DNA of 46,932 nt from Clostridia bacterium. GTDB lineage: Bacteria; Bacillota; Clostridia; Christensenellales; Aristaeellaceae. The notes under the pieces are model-generated. The model was not told where the DNA came from and did no database searches. It saw only the letters and a list, made by a program, of their open reading frames with translations. Every line of letters begins with the position of its first letter. Within the stretch, counting starts at the first letter, position 1. The translations under genes and the position numbers were made by a program. Shown here piece after piece: positions 15,901-22,596 of the stretch. The stretch spans positions 1 through 46,932 of the forward strand of contig JAFXJP010000021.1 of NCBI GenBank assembly GCA_017532155.1, in the 5' to 3' direction.

Positions 15901-16453
15901 TGATCTGCCGGATGATACCTACGCATTCGCCCGCGCCGGCAGCGACAGCGTGATCACAAACGGTGAAACGCCCGTCTGCGCCAGTATTCCGGTTGCCATG
16001 GGCGAAAGCGTTTCCACCCGCATTGGCATCGGCACGCCCGGCTGCATTGGCGATACCGCCTGGCTGGACCGCAATGGCAACGGCCTGCAGGACGCCGGTG
16101 AGGAAGGCATTCCCGGCATTGAAATTGCGCTGTATCAGTACGGCGAAAAAATTGCGGAAACCGTAACGGATGACTATGGCCGCTATCAGTTTGCCGATAC
16201 CTTCCCCGGCGCTTATGTGATGAAGGTCACCATGCCCAAAGAACTGCGCGCCACGGTGCAGCGCAGCGATTTCCCGCTGCTCGCCAGCATTCTGCCTGAA
16301 TCCGATGACGCAATCGTCGAATTTGACGGCGTGATCATCCCCAGCGGCGGCCGCAATCTGAACTGCGATCTGGGCTTTGTGCTGGTGGAAGAGGATGTGT
16401 ACCCCGGCTCGATGGTCAATCTGCCGAAGATTGACTGGGATTATGAAAAATAA
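12968..16453 (+). CDS. Secreted protein with about ten SdrD B-like (Cna-B-type) domains
   Basis: 1161 residues. A signal peptide (YVLLFLLMLFLPLCAQA) is followed directly by ~110-residue domains. Each begins with a strand plus an acidic calcium-type loop (WVDAKGDQHFDEKDD, WHDLNSNGQQDENE, NDLNASGTRDEGE, YDGNVNGQYDADFE, LDRNGNGLQDAGEEG) and ends with GxYxFxxLxxGxYxLxVTLP. Domains 6 and 9 have lost most of the acidic loop. The fold is an immunoglobulin-like rod in staphylococcal Sdr adhesins. No LPXTG motif, transmembrane tail or S-layer domain is visible, so attachment is unexplained. It may be released or bound by a partner. It has its own promoter and a double hairpin terminator. Confidence 0.9.
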   Translation: MRNVRMYVLLFLLMLFLPLCAQAEGGQLSGYAWVDAKGDQHFDEKDDRLRGVAVSLYSVQGDEETLVEKVTTANDGSYSFANLPAGHYRLAVTLPENYQSIHPREGGSVILPACGVNSTSAVFSLAENQALDSMHIGASKASGYIKAYVFHDENANGGRRTTEEMLRNVETELLYEYNGEWIVIAAAKSDKDGCVTYWDLTPGTYRLSVTLPDPYIVGPLGEKQTGWYNVIIPADSPSGVSASFDVPRGGSTGLGIGAIETGSIEGLLWHDLNSNGQQDENEPGFAGAAVTLQCEAVGANRTLTSDENGAYRFDKLAEGDYTLSVTLPDGVMFTLPGGESLFTDGYLLTQSTLVSVIKNETAPVQKIGVMPATSLEIEVYNDLNASGTRDEGEMPFAGAALNILVDGNALISAQSGGDGLITIPVLRGGAMTLELSLPDGQVFTVPGEGNAFHALSAQSTIALPATLPHGEKTCFTAGVTLPAAISGTLFNDVNVSGLPEAEEGGLAGFVVQAINADGKVAAQTTTDENGFYLLEALLPAAHHIRFCLTDAYVFSDYADVDAANRNQVVQQTALYGETNAFALAPGQQIESVCGGAFRSATVSGSVLLSAGKAAEALSGGMENVLVELLDAEGFPVSETTTTQTIADGSFYLKGALPGEYCLQFTLPAGCIFSDPLLDDSVYTTELFKLDTATDLTLPALSAVPAGSLNGVMYYDGNVNGQYDADFEATYDNIIVTLVNTDYDMTYETRTMDGGCFAFYDLRPGAYTISVSLDESLCFAHDDSSLIPASIQPAVTADFTLLSGQHYDSSNIAIATPAGISGTLYFDLLNNNILDADDAGAGGITLVLQSADALHSYTAITDENGQFTLSPIVSGNYHLLVSLTSDCIPADGNPAQLIDGFYLSNVRIEDGEQAELQYAILRYATLSGRVYSVDGTLKGAAGRTVTLYQDDAQLQQTVSDENGVYSFGSLKPGIYTLACDLPDDTYAFARAGSDSVITNGETPVCASIPVAMGESVSTRIGIGTPGCIGDTAWLDRNGNGLQDAGEEGIPGIEIALYQYGEKIAETVTDDYGRYQFADTFPGAYVMKVTMPKELRATVQRSDFPLLASILPESDDAIVEFDGVIIPSGGRNLNCDLGFVLVEEDVYPGSMVNLPKIDWDYEK

Positions 16454-16454
16454 A

Positions 16455-16492
16455 AAGGACGCCATAAAGTGGCTTTAAACGCCGAAGTCCTT
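16455..16492 (+). terminator. Hairpin directly after the repeat-protein gene
   Basis: AAGGAC pairs with GTCCTT around a loop that itself can fold. A weak T-run follows. A stronger terminator lies just downstream. Confidence 0.45.
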
Positions 16493-16500
16493 CCTTGATA

Positions 16501-16558
16501 AAAGAAATCCGGAACCGCAGGAAAGCTTGCTTTCCCCATCGGATCCGGATTTCTTTTT
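16501..16558 (+). terminator. Intrinsic terminator containing dispersed palindrome
   Basis: A 12-bp perfect stem (AAAGAAATCCGG with CCGGATTTCTTT) encloses an inner GGAAAG/CTTTCC hairpin with a CTTG loop. It ends in T-runs on both strands, so it can serve the convergent CARF-nuclease gene as well. The inner ~41 bases match the element near 6.73 kb in opposite orientation. Confidence 0.8.
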
Positions 16559-16621
16559 TATATTACTGTCACGACGCAAATGCAGCCAGCTTCCAATAGA
16601 AGCGCATCTCCCTCATCCGCG

Positions 16622-17806
16622 TTACCGCGTCAGCGCCTTCAGGCATGCTTTCAAATTGCCGCTTTGCAGATCATGCAAATCAATCACATCAATTTCCAGT
16701 TCCCGTCCACGATTGCGCATCGAAGCGCTGCTGCCGCCGCGTTCGCAGGTCACAATCGCCGCACGCGCCACCTTGCTACCAAAGCGATCACGCAGGATTG
16801 CCAGTTCATTGAGCGCCTCCGTCTGAACCGAGCCCGTCTTGCAGCTGATAAAATAGGTGCTCACGCCGCGCGTGCACATCACGTCCAGTTCGTTGGTCAC
16901 GCTGTCCTTCTGCACTTTGCCGCCATTCCAGTCCACAATAGCGCTCACGCGCACGTCATCAAAAAGCCCTGTGTCCAGGCACGCCTTGTATGTATACATC
17001 TCCAGCGCGCTGCCCACATCGCGCAGCCACTTGCGAATGACGGCATCATGGAATGTAAACGCCACGCTGTCATTTCCGCTGATGCGCAAATCCGCAATCA
17101 GCCCGGCTTCCTCCATTGCCCGCAGCGCCTTTTCGTTGGCATATACACGGCGGCCGTAATCGCCCTTGACGGTATACGCGCCCTCCACGTGCATCTGGGG
17201 CGCCGTGCCCTCCGGGCACTGGGAAATGCGCTGCATATAGTTGACAATCTTCGGCCAGTCCCGACGGAACCTGAGATACACATTAAACAACTTATCGATC
17301 AGCGACATGTATTTTGCTATATCTATGTCATCGCCTACGCGGCCGGTGCGCATGGAACCGCCGGCAATCTCAAAGCTGTCGCGCACGGACAGCTTCACCG
17401 TACAGGGCAGATTGTGCGCAAACGGCGCATTGTGAATATCAAAGAAAGCATTGCGCTTGCGGCTGTAGGTAAAGGCCGGCGTATCGCTCACAGCACACAG
17501 CGCACCGCTGGCAAAAAGCGCGGCGTCCGTACCGCCCGCCACATCGATGGCGCAGTCCGGATAAACCTCTACCAATTCCTTCAGGCACTTGCCCACCTGC
17601 GATGCGTCCAGCAGGCTGGCAGGCTTAAAAATCAGCTCGCAGTGAACGCCGCGCCGCGCAAAATACGCACGCATTTTTTCCTGCATGTGCTTGTTATTCC
17701 CCACCTCCGGCGGGCACACAAACACCGTACGCTCCGGTCTGAACATTTCCGTGCACAATACATTCAGCAACGGTCTTTCATCGTATAGCTCAATCAGCGT
17801 CTTCAT
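16622..17806 (-). CDS. CARF-domain PD-(D/E)XK nuclease, Card1/Can2-like (DUF1887)
   Basis: 394 residues. Residues 1-125: Rossmann-like CARF domain, with the ligand-loop pattern DVAGGTDAALFASG at 88-101 (the family usually has GGTK). Residues ~130-265: helical/winged connector. Residues ~268-394: restriction-type nuclease domain with E269, NELDV (Asp308) and FISCK (Lys323). In Card1/Can2 relatives the last motif is usually ExK; here the Glu position is Ser321. Known relatives are switched on by cyclic tetra-adenylate from type III CRISPR effectors and cut nucleic acid. No cas gene or array is in this window, so the activating signal is unknown. It has its own promoter and is divergent from the YitT gene. 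Confidence 0.85.
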   Translation of the reverse strand: MKTLIELYDERPLLNVLCTEMFRPERTVFVCPPEVGNNKHMQEKMRAYFARRGVHCELIFKPASLLDASQVGKCLKELVEVYPDCAIDVAGGTDAALFASGALCAVSDTPAFTYSRKRNAFFDIHNAPFAHNLPCTVKLSVRDSFEIAGGSMRTGRVGDDIDIAKYMSLIDKLFNVYLRFRRDWPKIVNYMQRISQCPEGTAPQMHVEGAYTVKGDYGRRVYANEKALRAMEEAGLIADLRISGNDSVAFTFHDAVIRKWLRDVGSALEMYTYKACLDTGLFDDVRVSAIVDWNGGKVQKDSVTNELDVMCTRGVSTYFISCKTGSVQTEALNELAILRDRFGSKVARAAIVTCERGGSSASMRNRGRELEIDVIDLHDLQSGNLKACLKALTR

Positions 17807-17844
17807 TCACACGCCCCCACTCTTGAAAAGAACTAATTATTAAT

Positions 17845-17874
17845 ATTGTACTCCTGCGTAGACAGTCTCGTCAA
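17845..17874 (-). promoter_or_regulatory. Promoter of the CARF-nuclease gene
   Basis: Minus strand TTGACG, 18-nt spacer, TACAAT, about 39 bases upstream of the ATG. Confidence 0.65.
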
Positions 17875-17971
17875 GCAGCTGTAAAATTTGCAGGAAAAGC
17901 TGCATTTTCCAGTAGCTTTTTCGCGGCAATGGTGCTATAATGTGCGGGCATTCTTTCAAGGAGGCCCTGAT

Positions 17972-18862
17972 ATGCCCACACAGAAGAAGCGCCAGCTGGC
18001 GCTCGAGTACCTGATTATCGCACTTTCCGCCGTGCTGATGGCGCTGAATTATCAGGTATTTATCCTGCATAACGCGTTTGCCCCCACCGGTATCAACGGC
18101 ATTGCCACCATGATCCAGTATCTGTTTGATTTCAGCGTGGGCTACATCTCGCTGATTGTCAACATTCCCCTGGCCATCTTCTGCTTTTTCAAGGTGGGCA
18201 GGCATTTTGCACTCAAAACCTTCACAGCCGTTCTCACCTTCTCCCTGGCGCTGCTGATGCTTCAAAACGACATCATCGACGTGTCGCGCTTCATTTATCA
18301 TACGGATGACGGCCGCTCCACCATCCTGGCCCCCATTGCCTCCGGCGCGGTAAACGGCCTGGTATATGGTCTGAGCATCCGCAGCGGCGGCAGCACCGGT
18401 GGCATTGACTACATCGCCGCCTATGTGCACAAAAAGCGCCCGGACTATTCCATGATGAATATCATCCTGTGCATCAATGCCGCTGTTGCCTCACTTTCCT
18501 ATTTTGTCTATGATTTCAACATCGAGCCTGTTATTTTGTGCCTGATGTACAGCATGATCACCAACAAAGTCAGCGACAGCATCATTAAGGGCGGCAAAAA
18601 AGCGCTGAAGGTGGAAGTGATCACCAACAATCCCGATGAAATCACGCACGACGTGATCAATATTCTCCGTCACAGCGCCACCGTGCTCAACGCCAAAGGC
18701 GGCTACACCCACGCTGACAAAACCATGCTGGTATGCGTAATCAACAAGCATCAGATCACCAAATTCCTGGAGATCATCGGCAATTACCCCGGCTCCTTCG
18801 CCTGCATTACCGATGTCAATCAGACAGTCGGCAATTTCAAGCAGGTCAGCAGAAATGCATAA
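17972..18862 (+). CDS. YitT-family membrane protein (YitT plus DUF2179)
   Basis: 296 residues from the ATG after AAGGAGG. The N-terminal ~190 residues hold five to six hydrophobic helices with the YitT family pattern HNAFAPTGINGIATMI and the glycine-rich SGGSTGGIDYIAAY. The C-terminal ~90 residues (KALKVEVITNNPDEI to GSFACITDV) are the soluble DUF2179 domain, a likely ligand-sensing module. It is a cytoplasmic membrane protein; its transport role is unproven for the family. A TATAAT at 17936 probably marks its promoter, though no good -35 is visible. It is followed by a terminator fused to the next promoter. Confidence 0.92.
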   Translation: MPTQKKRQLALEYLIIALSAVLMALNYQVFILHNAFAPTGINGIATMIQYLFDFSVGYISLIVNIPLAIFCFFKVGRHFALKTFTAVLTFSLALLMLQNDIIDVSRFIYHTDDGRSTILAPIASGAVNGLVYGLSIRSGGSTGGIDYIAAYVHKKRPDYSMMNIILCINAAVASLSYFVYDFNIEPVILCLMYSMITNKVSDSIIKGGKKALKVEVITNNPDEITHDVINILRHSATVLNAKGGYTHADKTMLVCVINKHQITKFLEIIGNYPGSFACITDVNQTVGNFKQVSRNA

Positions 18863-18871
18863 CGAAAACAG

Positions 18872-18899
18872 CCCTTTTTCTTGACGGAAAAGGGTTTTT
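18872..18899 (+). terminator. Terminator of the YitT gene
   Basis: CCCTTTT pairs with AAAAGGG across a 9-nt loop and five T follow. The loop contains the TTGACG of the next promoter. Confidence 0.75.
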
Positions 18900-18909
18900 C
18901 TACTATAAT
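18881..18909 (+). promoter_or_regulatory. Promoter built into the preceding terminator
   Basis: TTGACG lies in the terminator loop, the 17-nt spacer is the 3' stem arm plus T-run, and TATAAT follows. It drives the rqcP-like gene and probably the ABC exporter genes behind it. Confidence 0.75.
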
Positions 18910-18980
18910 AATTATCCCTCTTAAACCGTTTTATTCTCCCTGAAGGCCGTTACAGACAATATCGGAAAAGGAGAAAAAAC

Positions 18981-19253
18981 ATGCGTCTTGACAAATTCCT
19001 CAAAGTGTCCCGCATCATCAAGCGCCGTACCGTCGCCAAGGAAGCCTGCGACGGCGGCCGCGTGTCCATCAACGGCAAGGTCTGCAAGCCCGGCGTCTAA
19101 GTAAAGGAAGGCGACGTGCTGGAGATCCGCTTCGGTTCGCGTCTGGGTCGTTACCAGATCACCGATGTGCGCGAGGTGGTCCGCAAAGAAAATGCTGCCG
19201 AAATGTACCGCGTGCTCGAGGAGGACGAGAGTATCCTCCAGGCAAGGAGCTGA
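18981..19253 (+). pseudogene. rqcP: S4-domain RNA-binding protein RqcP/YlmH-type, interrupted by a stop
   Basis: The frame encodes a 90-residue S4-domain protein beginning [20 protein letters not shown] and continuing [15 protein letters not shown], but codon 40 is TAA (19098-19100). Reading then resumes in frame: VKEGDVLEIRFGSRLGRY to the TGA at 19251. A single G-to-T change from GAA would restore the usual KPGVEVKEGD. RqcP works with RqcH on stalled 50S subunits to add alanine tails. The promoter and RBS (AAAAGGAG) are intact and the rest of the frame is undamaged, so the stop is either a recent mutation or a sequence error. It ends 2 nt before the ABC ATPase start. Confidence 0.85.
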
Positions 19254-19255
19254 GC

Positions 19256-20218
19256 ATGCCCTACATCGAAACAAAAGACCTGACCAAAACCTTCATTGTG
19301 CGCAGCAAGAAGGATGGTCATATTTTGCGTGAGAAAAAAGCCATCTGCGCGCTGGATCATGTATCCTTCAGCGTGGAAAAAGGCGAGCTTTGCGGCTATA
19401 TCGGCCCAAACGGCGCTGGCAAATCGACGACCGTTAAACTCCTGTGCGGCATCCTGACCGCCGAAAGCGGCCAGGCCACCGTCGGCGGCCTCACGCCCTG
19501 GAAAAGCCGCAAGGAGCACGCCCGTCACATCGGCGTGGTCTTTGGACAGCGCTCTCAATTGTGGTGGGACGTGCCCGTCATTGACAGCTATCAGTTGCTG
19601 CGCGACATCTACCGCATCCCGGAACACCAGTACAAAAAGCGCCTCGATGAGCTGATCGGTGCGCTGAGCCTTGAAGATTTCCTGCACACGCCGCTTCGGC
19701 AATTAAGCCTTGGCATGCGCATGCGCGCAGAACTGGGCGGCAGCCTGCTGCACAGCCCGGAATTATTATTCCTGGACGAGCCTACCATCGGCCTGGACGC
19801 CGTAAGCAAGCTGCAGCTGCGCGAATTTCTGCTTGAAGAAAACCGCCAGCACGGCACCACCATCATGCTTACCACGCACGATATGGAAGATATCTCCGCC
19901 CTGTGCCAGCGCGTGATGGTGCTGGGCCACGGAAAGCTCCTCTTTGACGGCAGCCTGCAGTCGCTCCTTAACCGCTACGACACGCTGCGCACTGTGCATG
20001 TGCGCTATCAGGCAGGCGGCCGGCTGCCTCAGCTGCCCCCCTGTGCGCTCGCAAAGCAGGAAGGCGATGCTTATATCATCACCTATCCGCCCAAGGAGCT
20101 GCCTACCGATCACATGCTCACGCTTTTGCAGTCCGGCGGCGCAATCGCCGAAATGACGCTGCATGAGCGCAATATTGACCATATGATCGCCGACATGTAC
20201 AGGGAGATGGCGCTATGA
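19256..20218 (+). CDS. ABC-2 exporter ATP-binding subunit
   Basis: 320 residues. Walker A GPNGAGKST (near residue 54), Q-loop GQRSQLWW, signature LSLGMRMR, Walker B LLFLDEPT and the switch His in TTHDMEDI are all present. The N-terminal KTFIVRSKKDGHILREKKAI insert and the ~90-residue C-terminal extension are typical of the ATPases that pair with DUF990-type permeases. It powers export through the two permeases encoded next, with which it overlaps by 4 nt (ATGA). The exported substrate is unknown; drugs or lipids are common in this class. Confidence 0.93.
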   Translation: MPYIETKDLTKTFIVRSKKDGHILREKKAICALDHVSFSVEKGELCGYIGPNGAGKSTTVKLLCGILTAESGQATVGGLTPWKSRKEHARHIGVVFGQRSQLWWDVPVIDSYQLLRDIYRIPEHQYKKRLDELIGALSLEDFLHTPLRQLSLGMRMRAELGGSLLHSPELLFLDEPTIGLDAVSKLQLREFLLEENRQHGTTIMLTTHDMEDISALCQRVMVLGHGKLLFDGSLQSLLNRYDTLRTVHVRYQAGGRLPQLPPCALAKQEGDAYIITYPPKELPTDHMLTLLQSGGAIAEMTLHERNIDHMIADMYREMAL

Positions 20219-21006
20219 GAGTGTATCTATCCACATTTCTCCTGCGCCTGAAGCTGGAAACACAGTACCGCGCGGCAGCCATCGGCGGCATGATCTGCCA
20301 GATGTTCTTCGGCCTGATTCTCATCTACCTCTACCGCACCATCCAGGCGCCCACGCAGCCTGAATCCGTTCTCGCTGCAACGGCGACGTATGTATGGTTT
20401 CAGCAGGCGTGCTTTCGCATGCTGGTGTCCAGCGACGGTGAATTGACGCAGACCATCCTCAAGGGCGATATCGCCTACCACCTGGTGCGGCCTGTGGATC
20501 AGTACTGGTACTGGTTTGCACGGTCGCTGGCGCAAAAGGTAATGGGCTGCGCGCTGCGTGCCGTGCCGATGCTGCTGTTTGCGCTGCTGCTGCCTTATGG
20601 CATTGGCCTGTCGCTGCCCCGCAGCGCGGCGCACCTTGCACTGTGTCTGTTTTCACTGGGGCTTGGCTTCATTGTCGTGTGCGCCGTTGAAACCATCTCC
20701 AGCGGCCTGATCCTGCGCACACTGGATAACCGCGGCGTCACTGCCGCGCTGAGCCTCATCATGGTCTTCCTGGCGGGAAACATCATTCCGCTCAACATGT
20801 TCCCCGATTCCTGGCAGCGCCTAATGCTGCTCAACCCCTTCGCACAGATCATCGATACGCCCATCCGCCTGTATACGGGCGAATGCGCGCTAAGCGATGT
20901 TCCTCTGCAGCTGCTCGTTCAGATCCTCTGGATTGCGGCGCTTGTGCTGCTGGGCCGGCGCATCTGGGCGCAGAACCTGAAGCGCGTCATCGTGCAGGGA
21001 GGTTAA
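20215..21006 (+). CDS. ABC-2 permease (DUF990-like), subunit 1
   Basis: 263 residues with about six membrane helices. The N-terminal amphipathic start FLLRLKLETQYRAAAIGGMI and the ILKGDIAYHLVRPVDQYWYW segment are typical of DUF990-like ABC-2 permeases, where the latter forms a cytoplasmic coupling helix. It is translationally coupled to the ATPase (4-nt overlap) and followed 2 nt later by a second, related permease, so the exporter is probably a heterodimer of these two with the ATPase homodimer. Confidence 0.9.
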   Translation: MRVYLSTFLLRLKLETQYRAAAIGGMICQMFFGLILIYLYRTIQAPTQPESVLAATATYVWFQQACFRMLVSSDGELTQTILKGDIAYHLVRPVDQYWYWFARSLAQKVMGCALRAVPMLLFALLLPYGIGLSLPRSAAHLALCLFSLGLGFIVVCAVETISSGLILRTLDNRGVTAALSLIMVFLAGNIIPLNMFPDSWQRLMLLNPFAQIIDTPIRLYTGECALSDVPLQLLVQILWIAALVLLGRRIWAQNLKRVIVQGG

Positions 21007-21008
21007 AG

Positions 21009-21806
21009 ATGGATTCTGTCAGACTTTACCTCAAATCCTGCCGCATGCTGATGAAATCGCAATGGCAGTACCGCACCTCTTTTGTGCTGCAAACCCTCTC
21101 TCAGCTGATCATGATGGGCACAGAATTGCTGGCGGTGATTTTCCTCATCAATCGCTACACTACCCTCGGGCAATGGAACGGCGGAGAAATCCTCTTCTTT
21201 TTCGGCGTGATCATTACCTCGTTCTATCTGACGGAGGCGTTTGGCCGCGGCATTACCAACTTTGCGCCGCTGATCAACAAAGGCACGCTCGACACCATCT
21301 TGATCCGCCCGCGCAACATCCTTTTTCAGGTGCTGTGCTCTCAGGCTGATCCAAGGCGTCTTGGCGCCATTCTGATTGGCGTTGCCGCGCTGATGATGGG
21401 CTGTGCGCAGGCGCAGGTGTCGCTTAATCTCACCAAATTCCTGCTGCTCGTCTGGTCGATCATCGGCGGCAGCGCGCTGGTGCTGGGGCTGTTCATGATC
21501 GAAGCCACGCTGTGCTTTTTCAGCGTAAAGAGCATCGAAATGGTGAATATCCTCACCTACGGCGGCCGCAGCACCTGCCAGTATCCGATCGATATCTATC
21601 CGCGCTGGCTGCAGCTGCTCTTCAGTGTGGTCGCGCCCTTTGCGCTCACCACGCATGTGCCCGCTGCCTATATCTTAGGAAAGCCGCTGTGGAATACCGG
21701 CCTTGCAGCCGCTTTCATCGCGCCTGTATCGGGCTTTATCTTTCTGTTTCTCATGACGCTTGTTTTCTATCAGGGACTCAAGCATTACCGATCTACCGGG
21801 AGCTGA
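21009..21806 (+). CDS. ABC-2 permease (DUF990-like), subunit 2
   Basis: 265 residues, six predicted helices. The start ATG is chosen because GGGAGG lies 8 nt before it; an earlier in-frame start would lie deep in the previous gene. The matching coupling segment INKGTLDTILIRPRNILFQV parallels that of subunit 1. The late GGRSTCQYPIDIYPRWLQ loop is a hallmark of this subfamily. It is third of the export operon and followed within 5 nt by recO. Confidence 0.9.
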   Translation: MDSVRLYLKSCRMLMKSQWQYRTSFVLQTLSQLIMMGTELLAVIFLINRYTTLGQWNGGEILFFFGVIITSFYLTEAFGRGITNFAPLINKGTLDTILIRPRNILFQVLCSQADPRRLGAILIGVAALMMGCAQAQVSLNLTKFLLLVWSIIGGSALVLGLFMIEATLCFFSVKSIEMVNILTYGGRSTCQYPIDIYPRWLQLLFSVVAPFALTTHVPAAYILGKPLWNTGLAAAFIAPVSGFIFLFLMTLVFYQGLKHYRSTGS

Positions 21807-21810
21807 TTAC

Positions 21811-22530
21811 ATGGCTGCTCATTCCTGCGAAGGCATTGTGCTGCGGCATGCGGATTACCGTGAAAACGACCGCATGCTCACTTTGCTGACCCCGCAGGGA
21901 CGCATCGATGCGCTGGCCCGGGGCTGCAAGCGGCCCAAATCGCCGCTTCTCCCCGCCAGCGAGGTATTTACGCTGGGCAGCTTTGAGCTGTTTGCCAGCA
22001 AGGACAAATATACGATCGTCTCCTGCATGATCACCGATTCCTTCTATCCCCTGCGCGAGGACTTTGATAAGCTTGCCTGCGCCGCCTACATGGCCAATGT
22101 CTGCGAGGCCGCCGTGCAGCCGGGCGATAACGCGCAAAAGCCCTTCCTGCTGCTGGCGCGCGCGCTGGGATATCTGAGCTATCAGGATTACCCACCGCGC
22201 CAGGTGCTGTCAGCCTTCCTGTTGCACCTTGCCACAGCGCTGGGCTATCGTCCGCGCTTTCAGCACTGCGTGCACTGCGGCCAAAGGTTTGACACCTCCC
22301 GCGGCGCGCTCTTTGATATTGAAGAAGGCGGCACGGTGTGCACAGACTGCGCGCAGTACGTGCGCCGCAGCAGCGTATTAAAGCCGATGGAGCTGAGCTG
22401 GCTGGAAGAATCGCTGACTGCCGGCGTAAAAGGCGAAACCGACCCTGCGCATGCGCCGCTGCCGCTTTTGCAGGCGTACATCGAGGATCGCCTTGAAAAA
22501 CACATCCCGCCGCTGATGGCGCAAATCTGA
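21811..22530 (+). CDS. recO: DNA repair protein RecO
   Basis: 239 residues. The N-terminal OB-fold opens EGIVLRHADYRENDRMLTLL, followed by GRIDALARGCKRPKSPL. The central helical domain and a C4 zinc site (CVHCGQ ... CTDC) agree with RecO. It loads RecA onto SSB-coated DNA with RecR in the RecFOR pathway. The chosen ATG has GGGAG 10 nt upstream. It is read directly behind the exporter genes. The downstream hairpin (22549-22570) lacks a strong T-run, so the DUF4317 gene may receive read-through. Confidence 0.95.
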   Translation: MAAHSCEGIVLRHADYRENDRMLTLLTPQGRIDALARGCKRPKSPLLPASEVFTLGSFELFASKDKYTIVSCMITDSFYPLREDFDKLACAAYMANVCEAAVQPGDNAQKPFLLLARALGYLSYQDYPPRQVLSAFLLHLATALGYRPRFQHCVHCGQRFDTSRGALFDIEEGGTVCTDCAQYVRRSSVLKPMELSWLEESLTAGVKGETDPAHAPLPLLQAYIEDRLEKHIPPLMAQI

Positions 22531-22548
22531 AATCTGTGATACAATAAA

Positions 22549-22574
22549 AGCCGGGTCGTATGACCCGGCTGACA
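22549..22574 (+). terminator. Weak terminator-like hairpin after recO
   Basis: A 9-bp perfect stem AGCCGGGTC/GACCCGGCT with a 4-nt loop is followed by GACATTTT. The T-run is short and displaced, so termination is uncertain. Confidence 0.5.
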
Positions 22575-22596
22575 TTTTGAAGATAAGGAAAGCATT

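Noticed and set aside
16420-16453. LPKID near the end of the SdrD-B-repeat protein as a sortase motif
   Set aside because: It does not fit LPXTG and is not followed by a hydrophobic helix and basic tail.
14432-16465. Long open frame antisense to the repeat protein (and similar long frames at 8558-9919 and 35849-37807)
   Set aside because: Repetitive or GC-rich coding DNA leaves the opposite strand open. No RBS, and the translations are low-complexity with no domain.
20883-21008. Earlier start for the second ABC permease, deep inside the first permease gene
   Set aside because: No RBS there, and the added residues do not look like a membrane protein start; GGGAGG marks the ATG at 21009.
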